Below, piece by piece: positions 24,898-34,180 of a DNA stretch of 64,000 nt. This DNA is from CAZRGZ01 sp964599775 (GTDB lineage Bacteria; Patescibacteriota; Saccharimonadia; Saccharimonadales; Saccharimonadaceae), in the NCBI GenBank assembly GCA_964599775.1, contig CAZRGZ010000002.1:47209-111208 (forward strand). The letters are read 5' to 3'. Each line of letters opens with the position of its first letter. The first letter of the stretch is position 1. The notes under the pieces were generated by a model that worked only from the letters and a program-made list of their open reading frames with translations, did no database searches and was not told the DNA's origin. The position numbers and the translations under genes were made by a program.

Positions 24898-27519
24898 CTA
24901 CATCGCGCCCCAATCGCTTCCAGTTGACACGTCGACTTTCAGTTTTACTGGCAGCGAATAAATATTTTCCATAGTTTCTTTTAGAATGCCGGCCACTTGT
25001 TCAGCGTTTTCTTTGGGGCACTCTACTAAAATACTATCGTGCACTTGCAGTAATTGCTCGCCTAAACCTTCCAGCTTTTCCTCTACCTTTAGCATAGCCA
25101 TTTTCATAAGGTCGGCTTCGGTACCCTGAATTGGCATATTTATGGCTGCACGACGAGCGCTTTCACGCACCACAAAGTTACTACTGTTCAAATCTGGCGT
25201 GGGGCGACGGCGGCCAAAGATGGTCTGTACGTAGCCATCCTTTTTCGCCTGTTCGATAGTGTTGTTCATATAGTCAGCAATGGGCTTGCGGAGTTCAAAA
25301 TATTTGTCTATAAAGGCCTTAGCCTCATCGCGCGTCATGCCGGTCGCTACACTAAGGCCATGGGCGCTCATACCATACAAAATGCCGAAATTAATTGCTT
25401 TGGCACTGCGACGCATCTCTTTGTCTACTTGTTCTACGGGCACACCAAGGACTTCGGCTGCTGTTTTGGTGTGAATGTCTTCATCCTTGTTAAAGCTTTC
25501 GATTAAGTCCTCATCCCCCGCCATCACTGCAGCCAAGCGTAGCTCAAACTGGCTGTAATCGGCACTGACAAATACATTGCCTGGCGCTGGAATAAAGGCA
25601 GAACGAATCGCCTGGCCAATTTCTGTCCGGGTAGGGATGTTTTGTAAATTTGGGTCATGCGAACTCAAACGTCCGGTTGCCGCTACATCGAGCGAGAAGG
25701 TGGTGTGCAATTTACCTTGCTCATCTACCAGTTTCGGCAAAGCGTCGATATAGGTGCTTTTCAGTTTGGTGTATTCGCGCCACTGGGTGACGAGATTGAC
25801 TATTGGGTGCAGTCCTCGCAGTTTATCTAATTCACTGGCACCCGTGGAATAGCCAGTCTTGCCTTTTTTAATGCCCTGGGTGGGCAACCCGAGTACTTCG
25901 AACAAAATGCGCGCCAGTTGCTGCGGCGAACCGATTTTAAATTCCTCTCCAGCAAGCTCATAAATTTTTTGTTCAAACTCATGAATCCTTACCGCAAATT
26001 TCTCACTCATGTCACGCAAATATTCGCTATCCAGCAAGATACCGCGATTTTCTATGCGCGCCAGTAGCTGGATCATCGGAAATTCAATTTCTTTGGCAAG
26101 CTTTGTGAGTTCGGGGAGCTCGTTAAACTGTACTATTTGATCATCATACACGCGCCAAATCGACGCGCTCACCACTCCTGGCTGGTTCATATCAATCGTT
26201 TGTTCAAGCAAATCGCTTAAACTGCGCGAACGCTGCAGACTGTCAAGCAAAAAAGCGCCAATTTTGGTGTCATGCAGCACTTCACCAACATAGGTAATAT
26301 TGTGGCTGTAGAGCGTTTTAAGCACTCCTTTAATATCGTGACCAATGAGTGGGCCGTGAGCAATAGCTGCAAGAATTTCCGGACTCATCACCACATATGG
26401 CCTACTTTCATCGCTTGATTCCATATCAGCAAATAGTGTTTGTTGCGCTGCACCAAAGGGATTGGTGCCATCCAAACTTACCACTGCTACTCGATCATCT
26501 TTATCGCTTACCCAGAGCGCCGTTTTTTGCTCGTTTAGGGCCACGACACGCGGTGCATCAGATTTAAGCACCAGTTGCGAAAACTCCACAAGCTCTGCTT
26601 CTGGTATGGCATTTTCCAGCACCCCTGCCACTTCAACTTCACGCGGCGACACGCTGCCCTCTACCTTCTTCAGCAAGTTATTGAACTCGAGTTTGCGCAG
26701 CATGGCAACAAATTCTGGCGTAACTCCATCGTCTAACTTGCTTTTTTCGAGGTCAATTTTTAGAGGAGCATCCACCATGAGGGTAGCTAACTTCTTACTC
26801 AAGTAAGCCATGGTTTTATCTTTTTCCAGCTTGGCCTTTAGCGCTGGCTTTAACTCATCTAAATGCTCGTACACATTATCTAGCGTGTCGTATTTTTTTA
26901 TCAGTTCGAGCGCTGTCTTTTCGCCCACCCCAGCGACGCCGGGAATATTATCGGACGAGTCGCCTTTGAGCGCCTTCACATCCACCCACTGGTGCGCGCT
27001 GACGCCATACTTAGCCTCAAATGCCGCCACATCAAAATGCTCAATATGGCTCAGACCTTTTTTAAGCGTGTAAATATGCGTGTGATCATTCACCAACTGC
27101 AACACATCGAGGTCGCTGGTTACCAAGTAGCTTTCAATCCCCTGCTCGCCCGCTTGTTTGGCGAAAGCACCCATGAGGTCATCGGCTTCGTAATCATCTA
27201 TTTCATATAGCGGCCACTCCAACGCCTCCAGCAAGTCATGCAAAATGGGAATTTGTTCGTAAAAGTCAGGAGGAGCCGGTTTGCGATTTGCTTTATATTG
27301 GGGGTAAATTTCCGTTCGCGACCGAATATTCGTTTTTGCCTTATCCCATGCCACGCACACGTAGTTTGGTTTCAGTTGCTTCACCACCTCAAGCGCCATG
27401 ACCGCAAAACCGTACACACCCCCTGTGGGCGTGCCATCTTTTGTAGCCAGACTGGGCATGGCATAGTAGCCACGGTAAAACACTGATTTACCATCGATAA
27501 TAACGAGGCGTTTGGTCAT
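24898..27519 (-). CDS. polA: DNA polymerase I
   Basis: 873 residues. The 5' nuclease domain (about 1-290) keeps its Asp clusters (YEADDLMGA, TSDLDVLQL, KGDSSDNIPGV). The central 3'-5' exonuclease-like domain (about 310-490) lacks the DxE of motif I (reads ALNEQKT) and seems inactive. The polymerase domain has motif A DYSQFELRLAA, motif B RRSAKAINFGILYG and motif C QVHDSILVE. Works in Okazaki fragment processing and repair. TATACT (minus strand of 27527-27532) ends 7 bases before the ATG; the GAGG between them is too close to act as a Shine-Dalgarno. Confidence 0.97.
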   Translation of the reverse strand: MTKRLVIIDGKSVFYRGYYAMPSLATKDGTPTGGVYGFAVMALEVVKQLKPNYVCVAWDKAKTNIRSRTEIYPQYKANRKPAPPDFYEQIPILHDLLEALEWPLYEIDDYEADDLMGAFAKQAGEQGIESYLVTSDLDVLQLVNDHTHIYTLKKGLSHIEHFDVAAFEAKYGVSAHQWVDVKALKGDSSDNIPGVAGVGEKTALELIKKYDTLDNVYEHLDELKPALKAKLEKDKTMAYLSKKLATLMVDAPLKIDLEKSKLDDGVTPEFVAMLRKLEFNNLLKKVEGSVSPREVEVAGVLENAIPEAELVEFSQLVLKSDAPRVVALNEQKTALWVSDKDDRVAVVSLDGTNPFGAAQQTLFADMESSDESRPYVVMSPEILAAIAHGPLIGHDIKGVLKTLYSHNITYVGEVLHDTKIGAFLLDSLQRSRSLSDLLEQTIDMNQPGVVSASIWRVYDDQIVQFNELPELTKLAKEIEFPMIQLLARIENRGILLDSEYLRDMSEKFAVRIHEFEQKIYELAGEEFKIGSPQQLARILFEVLGLPTQGIKKGKTGYSTGASELDKLRGLHPIVNLVTQWREYTKLKSTYIDALPKLVDEQGKLHTTFSLDVAATGRLSSHDPNLQNIPTRTEIGQAIRSAFIPAPGNVFVSADYSQFELRLAAVMAGDEDLIESFNKDEDIHTKTAAEVLGVPVEQVDKEMRRSAKAINFGILYGMSAHGLSVATGMTRDEAKAFIDKYFELRKPIADYMNNTIEQAKKDGYVQTIFGRRRPTPDLNSSNFVVRESARRAAINMPIQGTEADLMKMAMLKVEEKLEGLGEQLLQVHDSILVECPKENAEQVAGILKETMENIYSLPVKLKVDVSTGSDWGAM

Positions 27520-27572
27520 ATCCTCTAGTATACCGTAGTTTCACTGAATCTTCACCTAAGGAGGCGGAACAG

Positions 27573-28661
27573 CTACTCTACTACAATAGACTGCCTGATG
27601 TATTCCACCAACCCTCTCAAAAACGGCACATCACTCCCCCAGGCATCATCAGCTTCATCTAGTGCTTCCAGCGCGAGTTGGCCTTCATGGGCGGCGAATT
27701 CTGAAACATAGGCATAGGCACCGGTATCTTCTACAATGCCGGCGGCAGTTTTGCGGTCAGCTTCAGTAACATCTGGGCGACCGAGGATGCTGAGTAATTG
27801 CTGCCTTTGCTCGTCGCTTGCATTATCTAACGCTCGTGCCATCAGTAAAGTCATTTTGCCTTCACGTAAATCATCGAGGTTGCTTTTCCCAGCTTGATCA
27901 GCCCGACCATACAACCCAATTATATCGTCGGTCAACTGAAAGTATAGCCCGAGATGCCTGGCATAGTTATATAGCCAATTATTTTCATCGAGACTTTTAC
28001 CCGCCAGGGCAAAACCGAGCGCTAGCGGCGAAATAGTGGTGTAATAGGCTGTTTTCCAGGTGAGTACCTGCAGGACATCTGCCTCATCCACATAGTTTGC
28101 TACTTCATTCATAAGATCATTGATTTGCCCATGAGCAGTGGTAACCATAGCTTCGTTTATGAGGTTCATGGCGTATAGTTTGTTACTATCGTTCAGCGAT
28201 AAACGGCCAATCTCAAGCAAAGCTAAATGCATACCAGCTTGAGCAATCGTCATAGCCTGACACTTGCCAAAATGTGCTGCATCGTATTTAAAACGATGCT
28301 GCTGGTGATATTGCTCGAGTGCCACCTGTACGGTGGGGCTTCCCCGCCGTATGCGGGATTGGTCAATAATATCATCAGTGGTGAGCCAATAAGCTTGCAA
28401 CATTTCCATACAAGTAGCCGCTCGCACAGCCACGTGACTGTCATCGCCACCCGCCATAAAGTAGGCTTGCATAGCAAGCACGCCGCGTATACGCTTACCG
28501 CCACGTTCGAGTAAGCTAAGGTACTCCTTCATTATATCGCCAGAGTACTGGCCGTAGGTTTCCTCAGTTTGCTTCTGCAAGCGCCGGCTGACAAGGGCAA
28601 TATCTTGATCAATAAGTTTTTTGTATTCGGTGTATTTTTGTGTGGCAATTTCGAGTGACAT
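27573..28661 (-). CDS. Polyprenyl (trans-isoprenyl) diphosphate synthase
   Basis: 362 residues from MSLEIATQKYTEYKK; TACTAT ends 6 bases before this ATG, favouring it over an upstream Met. The first Asp-rich motif is TTDDIIDQSRIRRG and the second is QLTDDIIGLYG, where the final Asp of DDxxD is Gly. GGKRIRG (isopentenyl diphosphate binding) is present near the N-terminus. It should extend allylic diphosphates with IPP to a linear prenyl chain; chain length is not predictable here. No IPP pathway genes are in the window. Confidence 0.9.
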   Translation of the reverse strand: MSLEIATQKYTEYKKLIDQDIALVSRRLQKQTEETYGQYSGDIMKEYLSLLERGGKRIRGVLAMQAYFMAGGDDSHVAVRAATCMEMLQAYWLTTDDIIDQSRIRRGSPTVQVALEQYHQQHRFKYDAAHFGKCQAMTIAQAGMHLALLEIGRLSLNDSNKLYAMNLINEAMVTTAHGQINDLMNEVANYVDEADVLQVLTWKTAYYTTISPLALGFALAGKSLDENNWLYNYARHLGLYFQLTDDIIGLYGRADQAGKSNLDDLREGKMTLLMARALDNASDEQRQQLLSILGRPDVTEADRKTAAGIVEDTGAYAYVSEFAAHEGQLALEALDEADDAWGSDVPFLRGLVEYIRQSIVVE

Positions 28662-28706
28662 ATTGCTATAGTAATATAAATCCGCCCAAGGAGCCATGAA
28701 AAGTTA

Positions 28707-29503
28707 CTAGTTTGGCGGCGCAGACGGTTCAGATTCGTTAAAATTTTCAGCAATAATATCTACTGAGCCATCAGGGTGACGTTCGAGCGTGATTGTCCCT
28801 AAGAAGCGGTTAAATTGCTTAGGAGGATGCGCTTCGTTATCACGCACGCCGCTTGGTGTCACTCTTAAGTTCTCTGTAAGTGTCATTTTGCTCGTATCTA
28901 TCCGCCTCATGGGGATAATAACTTGGAACTCACCTTCTTCATTCGCAAAATTCTGCGGCATAATCATATTTTCCGCCGGACCCCCTTTTGGAAAAGGATC
29001 ACCTGGGACATTTTCCTTTCCTTCTATACGTGGCCAGCTGGCTTGAGGCGGGCCGTTTTCGAACTCGTTATCTGCACGTAAACTGTGCGACCATACGAGC
29101 TCAGTTTCATGCCCATCTTGCGTGGGCAATGCTTCTTCATGCTGCACTGCAAGTTCGGTTGGATCTGAATCAATAGTGACGCGAAGAGCGGGTACGTTTT
29201 GGCCTTCATACCTACGATGGTCACGACGCGGTTCAACCACTTCGACGTCTTTTATTCTTGTTGTGAATAGATCATCAACTCCTTCTATACTGTTGTAGGC
29301 CTCGAGCACTTTACGCTCATTGGGATCAAGTTCCTGTACTATACGCTGTTCTGGCTTATCTTGCATTTCCATGCCAACTATCCCAGCACCAATAGCTGTA
29401 CCTATGGCCAACGATGCAGCTATCCCACGCTTTGACCATTTTCGTGGTTTTTTTCTTGTTTTTTTACTATTTCAAAATTTCCATTTTTGTTTTGTTCTGT
29501 CAT
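28707..29503 (-). pseudogene. Anchored hypothetical protein with frame change in an A-run
   Basis: Two overlapping frames make one plausible protein of about 265 residues. The start ATG at 29503 (MTEQNKNGNFEIVKK) has TATAAT ending 8 bases upstream, then hits a stop near 29426. A -1 shift at A7 runs (29459-29465 or 29448-29454) joins it to the long frame: basic residues (RKKPRKWSKRG), a membrane anchor (IAASLAIGTAIGAGIVG), then a soluble extracellular-type domain to NFNESEPSAPPN. Possible causes are a sequencing indel, real loss, or programmed slippage (the second run reads A AAA AAC in the starting frame). No family recognised. Confidence 0.55.
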
Positions 29504-29559
29504 AGTATGTAATTATATCACAAAGTGGACAAAAAGTCTACTTTTTACGAATATACTAT

Positions 29560-30687
29560 CTAAACGAGTATTTCTCCTGTTTTCTGAAAATTGAGATTAT
29601 GCTGTTCGATTTTCACCGCATTTTCTTCACGTTGCTTTGGACTATCGAGCTTCCAGCTAACTGGTGGTTGATAGTTGCGGTAAAACATCATGCTCTCCTG
29701 CATTTCGTGCAGGTACGCTTCCCCAAGAGTCTGCGCAGTTTTGCTAATGACGGGGGTATCTCTATGTGCCTTGATGAATTCAATCGCACTATGAATAGTT
29801 CGTATAACCACACCTTCGCGCTGCAACAATTTCCCCAACACACGCTCTTCAGATTTACGACGAGACATAAGGTTTTCAACGGCAATCTCTATAGCACCAA
29901 CAATTCCAGGTCGCGATAACCCTTGTAAATCTACCCCAGCTACCGCTTGTATGCGCAGGTCGTCCGAGAAACGACCAGGCTGACGCTTTGTCTTTTCGTC
30001 AAAACGTGTCCCCAGCACCATATCGTACATTAATTTCGCCCGTTGCTCAGGATAGCCTAACCGAATAGCATGCTGATACAAAAGGCGTGCAGATAAAAGC
30101 TCGTCAAAACCTTCTGGATTATCACTTTCGCGGCCATTGCCGTACACAATATCGGTATATAAATCAGCAACTAAGGCATCGAGCCGATCAGCGGTACTCG
30201 CACCAATCACTTCCAACTGGCTTTGCAGGTCTTTAGCGTCTTCTTTAATATTAAACGCATTATGATAAAAGGCTCTTACGCCATACTCTGGTTGTTCCAA
30301 ATTTCCAACAATTTGATTCACAGAACCAATTTTAGGATCACCATAAAGCGTATAAAGCGTGCAGAGCGCAGACGTCGCCAGATGTCGAGCAGCATGATAA
30401 TAGGGATCATCGGCTGCATTGGGAATCATTGCTAATAACTCATCTACTTCCCGTGTTTCACGCGACATGTAATCTAGTGGGAGCAAGGGCTGCTCGCCAT
30501 CAAGTAAACGCTCGCGAATAGCTGCACTTTGAGGTGTGTCATTATTCCACTGCATAACGCTATAAATATCCGGTAATTCTGCAATGATGAGCCCGTTTTT
30601 ACTTTGGCGGTCATATTCAATCAACGGATCGTAGCATATAGTGCTGTTTTTTGTGCTAGGAACGAGGAGCTCTATTCTTTCCGACAT
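29560..30687 (-). CDS. Hypothetical soluble protein
   Basis: 375 residues from MSERIELLVPSTKNS at 30687, with AAGG about 9 bases upstream; a Met six codons earlier is possible. Mostly alpha-helical and hydrophilic, without signal peptide or membrane segments. Blocks such as HAARHLATSALCTLYTLYG and RLLYQHAIRLGYPEQRAKLMYD suggest a helical-bundle domain. I do not recognise the family. It lies head to head with the P-loop kinase gene at 30784, sharing a short promoter region. Confidence 0.6.
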   Translation of the reverse strand: MSERIELLVPSTKNSTICYDPLIEYDRQSKNGLIIAELPDIYSVMQWNNDTPQSAAIRERLLDGEQPLLPLDYMSRETREVDELLAMIPNAADDPYYHAARHLATSALCTLYTLYGDPKIGSVNQIVGNLEQPEYGVRAFYHNAFNIKEDAKDLQSQLEVIGASTADRLDALVADLYTDIVYGNGRESDNPEGFDELLSARLLYQHAIRLGYPEQRAKLMYDMVLGTRFDEKTKRQPGRFSDDLRIQAVAGVDLQGLSRPGIVGAIEIAVENLMSRRKSEERVLGKLLQREGVVIRTIHSAIEFIKAHRDTPVISKTAQTLGEAYLHEMQESMMFYRNYQPPVSWKLDSPKQREENAVKIEQHNLNFQKTGEILV

Positions 30688-30783
30688 ACTTACCAACCTT
30701 CTCAAAAATTGGATAAAATAAAAAATTGTTGTTCACACAGAACACTTTTGCATCAGGAGTATATCTTCGCTATAATAACAGCG

Positions 30784-31368
30784 ATGACACACATTTCACA
30801 TGATCACCCACTTGTACTCACCTTCGTTGGTATGGCCGGTTCTGGCAAAAGTTCTTGTATTGACTACCTAAAAGAAAAAGGCTATCCGTCTGTTTATTTT
30901 GGTGGTATTACAGTAGAGGAAACCAAACGCCGTGGACTCGAGCTAAACGAACAAAACGAAAAAATGGTTCGCGAAGATTTACGCGCCACGGAAGGGCCAG
31001 ATGTGATGGCAAAACGCATCGCCCAGCAAATTAAAAAGCTGGCCGAAGCTGGCCAAACGCGTATTATCGCTGATGGTTTATATAGTTGGACCGAATATAA
31101 GTATTTTAAAAAGCATTTTGGTAATAATGCAGTAGTCATTGCGGTAGCCGCCCCACGCGCATTGCGACACGAGCGGCTGACCCACCGTAAAGTGCGGCCT
31201 TTTACTCCTGAACAAGCTGCGCTACGTGACTACAACGAAATTGAAGGCATTGAAAAAGGCGGGCCTATTGCGAACGCTGACTACACCTTGGTCAACAATA
31301 AGGGCCTAACTTACCTTTACTCACAGCTTGAAGAAGTCTTGCAAGCTATTAATTTTTATAAGCATTAG
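30784..31368 (+). CDS. P-loop kinase of the UPF0200/dephospho-CoA kinase-like type
   Basis: 194 residues from MTHISHDHPL. Walker A is GMAGSGKSS (16-24). A lid-like region (KRRGLELNEQNEKMVREDLRA, given here in parts: KRRGLELNEQ and REDLRATEGPD) and the segment RIIADGLYSW precede a nucleotide-kinase style Arg-rich loop (RALRHERLTHRKVRP). This resembles archaeal UPF0200 and dephospho-CoA/adenylate kinases; the substrate is unknown. TATAAT (30771-30776) ends 7 bases before the ATG, so the longer reading beginning at 30604 is rejected and the mRNA is leaderless. Confidence 0.78.
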   Translation: MTHISHDHPLVLTFVGMAGSGKSSCIDYLKEKGYPSVYFGGITVEETKRRGLELNEQNEKMVREDLRATEGPDVMAKRIAQQIKKLAEAGQTRIIADGLYSWTEYKYFKKHFGNNAVVIAVAAPRALRHERLTHRKVRPFTPEQAALRDYNEIEGIEKGGPIANADYTLVNNKGLTYLYSQLEEVLQAINFYKH

Positions 31369-31382
31369 CCAGATAAACGCAT

Positions 31383-32399
31383 TTACTGCAAGTATTCGTG
31401 CAGTTTTTTCGCATCTTTGTGTTTCCGTAGCTTCGCTAAAGCCTTTGCTTCAATCTGGCGAATTCGCTCGCGAGTAACACTAAATTCCTGCCCGACCTCT
31501 TCGAGTGTGTGGTTCTTCCCATCGTCCAAGCCAAAGCGCATACGAACAATCTTTTGCTCGCGTTCGGTAAGGGTACCGAGTATAGCCTGCACCTGCTCCT
31601 TCAGTAGTTGGCTGGAGGCCGAATCTTCCGGCGTCTGTGTATCCTCATCCTCGATAAAATCAGCTAAAATCGAATCGTCACTTTCATCACCATCACGCCC
31701 CACACCTGCGTCTAGACTGGTGATATCTTGCTTGATTTTCATGACGTATTCAATCTTTTCTGGCTCCATGTCCAGCTCTTTACTCAGCTCGTCTATGGTC
31801 GGTTCGCGGTTCAGCTCTTGGGTCATACGACGCTGTGTACGGAGCAGTTTGTTGATAGTTTCTACCATATGCACCGGAATACGAATCGTTCGTGCTTGGT
31901 CGGCAATTGCCCGGGTAATAGCCTGACGAATCCACCAGGTAGCGTAGGTGCTAAATTTAAAGCCTTTATCGGGGTCGAACTTTTCTACCGCACGTAGTAA
32001 CCCAGTGTTCCCTTCTTGAATAAGGTCCAAGAAATCTAGGCCACGGCCGCTGTATCGTTTAGCGATACTCACGACCAATCGCATATTGGCTTCGGCCATT
32101 TTATCTTTTGCCTTTTTGTCACCATTTACCACTTTTTGTGCTAACTCGAGCTCTTCTTCAGGGCTTAGCAAAGGAATTTTACCAATTTCACGTAAGTAAA
32201 GGCGAACTGAATCATCTGAGATATCGTCGAGATAACTCGTGCCGACCGCATGGAGCTCTTCAGCATCTACTTCCTCGTCGAGTTCGTCGGCAAGCGGGTC
32301 ATCTACATGCGCAAGCGGGGAAACATCGTCATCGGTGGGGGGAGTAAAGCTATCCGCAGGGGGTAACTGATCTACGTCTTTTTTATCTTTTGCTGGCAT
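31383..32399 (-). CDS. rpoD: Primary RNA polymerase sigma factor (sigma-70)
   Basis: 338 residues. Region 1.1 is replaced by an acidic N-terminus (1-55). Region 1.2-2 is highly conserved (DSVRLYLREIGKIPLLSPEEE, split: DSVRLYLREIGKI, PLLSPEEE; then FKFSTYATWWIRQAI) and includes the -10 reading helix. Region 3 and region 4.2 (TLEEVGQEFSVTRERIRQIE) are intact. It directs RNA polymerase to the TANAAT boxes seen in front of most genes here. The start overlaps the dnaG end by 17 bases, giving the dnaG-rpoD order. Confidence 0.97.
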   Translation of the reverse strand: MPAKDKKDVDQLPPADSFTPPTDDDVSPLAHVDDPLADELDEEVDAEELHAVGTSYLDDISDDSVRLYLREIGKIPLLSPEEELELAQKVVNGDKKAKDKMAEANMRLVVSIAKRYSGRGLDFLDLIQEGNTGLLRAVEKFDPDKGFKFSTYATWWIRQAITRAIADQARTIRIPVHMVETINKLLRTQRRMTQELNREPTIDELSKELDMEPEKIEYVMKIKQDITSLDAGVGRDGDESDDSILADFIEDEDTQTPEDSASSQLLKEQVQAILGTLTEREQKIVRMRFGLDDGKNHTLEEVGQEFSVTRERIRQIEAKALAKLRKHKDAKKLHEYLQ

Positions 32400-34149
32400 G
32401 GGCTATCTCCTTTATAAGATTATTTAGTTCAATACGTAAGCGCTTGGCTTTATCGTCATCGTAGGCGTCTTCTGCCTGGCGTAAAGCAGTAATAAGCTCT
32501 TGCTTTTTTCTGTTGAGGTGTTCGGTTTGTACTTGTCGGACGAGCTTGGTTGCTTCCAGGAGACGGTCATCTGCGCTCCAGCTTTCATACCGTGCTTCCG
32601 CTTTCAATAGTAATATTTTGACATACGTTTCTATTTCTTGCAAGGGTATAGGGAGGGGATCTTCTATTTCTTGCAAAAGATTGGCCTGAAGATACTGCAA
32701 TAACTTTTTCCGCTCTTCCCCAATCATTCCTTCTAATGACATCTTTTTTATTAAAGCTCGAGCTGGAATGTCTTTTAAAGCCAAAGCAAGCAAGTTGTCT
32801 TGCTGCACCGCATCATTTGCTATTGGTTCTTCTACTTTTTTTACGGGCTGTTTTAAGATACGAAGGTTTTTTTGCTCCGACATGTCTGACAATTTTGCTT
32901 CTAATGCAGTTAAAGAGGTGTCAATGTATTGCGTGACTCGTTTTAGGTAATGCTCGCGCTCTACCGGATCATTCAAGGCCCGAATCACCTGCACCGCCTG
33001 CGTACTGAATTGCCGCTTGCCATTTGCCGTTTTCAGGTCATACCGAGTGCTGTACTGTTCCAACACCCAGTCAACCACGGGCTGTGCTGCTTCGACTGCT
33101 TGCTGCCACAACAGTACATCCTTTTGTATCAGCTCATCCGGGTCCTTTGCCTCATCAGGTAGGGAAATAATACTCAGCTGCGCACCCACCGCTTGGGCTA
33201 TAGGAATGGCTCGTTCAGTCGCTGCTAAGCCCGCTTTATCGGCATCGAAAGCGAGGCGAATATGTGCACTTAAACGGCTCAGCGCCTTTAGATGATGTTC
33301 GGTCAACGCCGTACCGGCCGTTGCTACCACCTGCTTCACGCCCGCTTGATGGCTACTCACGACATCCAAATTACCCTCAACAATAACCGCATAATCGTTT
33401 TGCCGAATCGCCTCTTTTGCCTGGTGCAGTCCAAAGATATGCCGGCCTTTGTCGTACAACAAGGTTTGGGGTGTATTTAGATATTTTGGCGCTTTGGGGT
33501 TATCGACGAGCAGGCGCGCGGTAAATCCCAGTACTTGCCCCTGGCCATCCATAAGCGGTACCATCATGCGTCCCCGAAACATATCGCTCAGGCCACCGTA
33601 ACGCTGCGAGGTAAGGCCAGCATCAGTCAGCTCCTGTTTCGTGAAGCCCTTTTTTAAAAGAAAGGTACTCAGGGCATCACCGGTACTTGGCGCGTACCCA
33701 ATGCGAAAATCCTGCACTACTTGCTTGTTCAAGCCACGTTTTTTAAAAACATACTCCAAGGCATGCTGATTTTTAAGCAATGAATGCTGATAATAGTTTG
33801 TGGCGAGCTCGAGCGCTTCATATAACCGCTTTTTCTTTTTGGCAATACCTCGATCGCTTTTCTGATATAAACTGAGATCAATTCCAGCTTTTCGCGCCAA
33901 GTGTTCAAGTGCCCCCCGAAAGTCCAGTCCTTCAACTTCCATCACAAAGCTGAAAACATCACCACCTTTATTGCTACTGAAATCATGCCATATATGTTTT
34001 TCCGGACTCACGAAAAAGCTCGGCGTTCGCTCTTGCGTAAAAGGGCTGAGGCCCTTAAAGTTTCGCCCCGCTCGCTTTAGCTGAACATATTCGCCAATCA
34101 CGTCCTCGATATTAAGCCGACTCCGCACCTCTTCTTTGGCATCTTGCAT
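32383..34149 (-). CDS. dnaG: DNA primase lacking zinc-finger ligands
   Basis: 588 residues. The N-terminal domain aligns with the CHC2 zinc finger, but all four ligands are changed: GLCPFH reads GLSPFT (S35, T38) and HCFGCG reads HDFSSN (D56, S59). The TOPRIM catalytic core is intact (VIVEGNLDVVSSHQAGV, then RLAFDADKAGLAATERAI, split across two motifs) and a C-terminal helicase-interaction domain follows. It makes RNA primers for replication. TACAAT ends 6 bases before the ATG (leaderless). Downstream rpoD overlaps it. Confidence 0.95.
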   Translation of the reverse strand: MQDAKEEVRSRLNIEDVIGEYVQLKRAGRNFKGLSPFTQERTPSFFVSPEKHIWHDFSSNKGGDVFSFVMEVEGLDFRGALEHLARKAGIDLSLYQKSDRGIAKKKKRLYEALELATNYYQHSLLKNQHALEYVFKKRGLNKQVVQDFRIGYAPSTGDALSTFLLKKGFTKQELTDAGLTSQRYGGLSDMFRGRMMVPLMDGQGQVLGFTARLLVDNPKAPKYLNTPQTLLYDKGRHIFGLHQAKEAIRQNDYAVIVEGNLDVVSSHQAGVKQVVATAGTALTEHHLKALSRLSAHIRLAFDADKAGLAATERAIPIAQAVGAQLSIISLPDEAKDPDELIQKDVLLWQQAVEAAQPVVDWVLEQYSTRYDLKTANGKRQFSTQAVQVIRALNDPVEREHYLKRVTQYIDTSLTALEAKLSDMSEQKNLRILKQPVKKVEEPIANDAVQQDNLLALALKDIPARALIKKMSLEGMIGEERKKLLQYLQANLLQEIEDPLPIPLQEIETYVKILLLKAEARYESWSADDRLLEATKLVRQVQTEHLNRKKQELITALRQAEDAYDDDKAKRLRIELNNLIKEIAHASKR

Positions 34150-34180
34150 GCCTTCATTGTAGCACAGAGGTGAGCACGGG

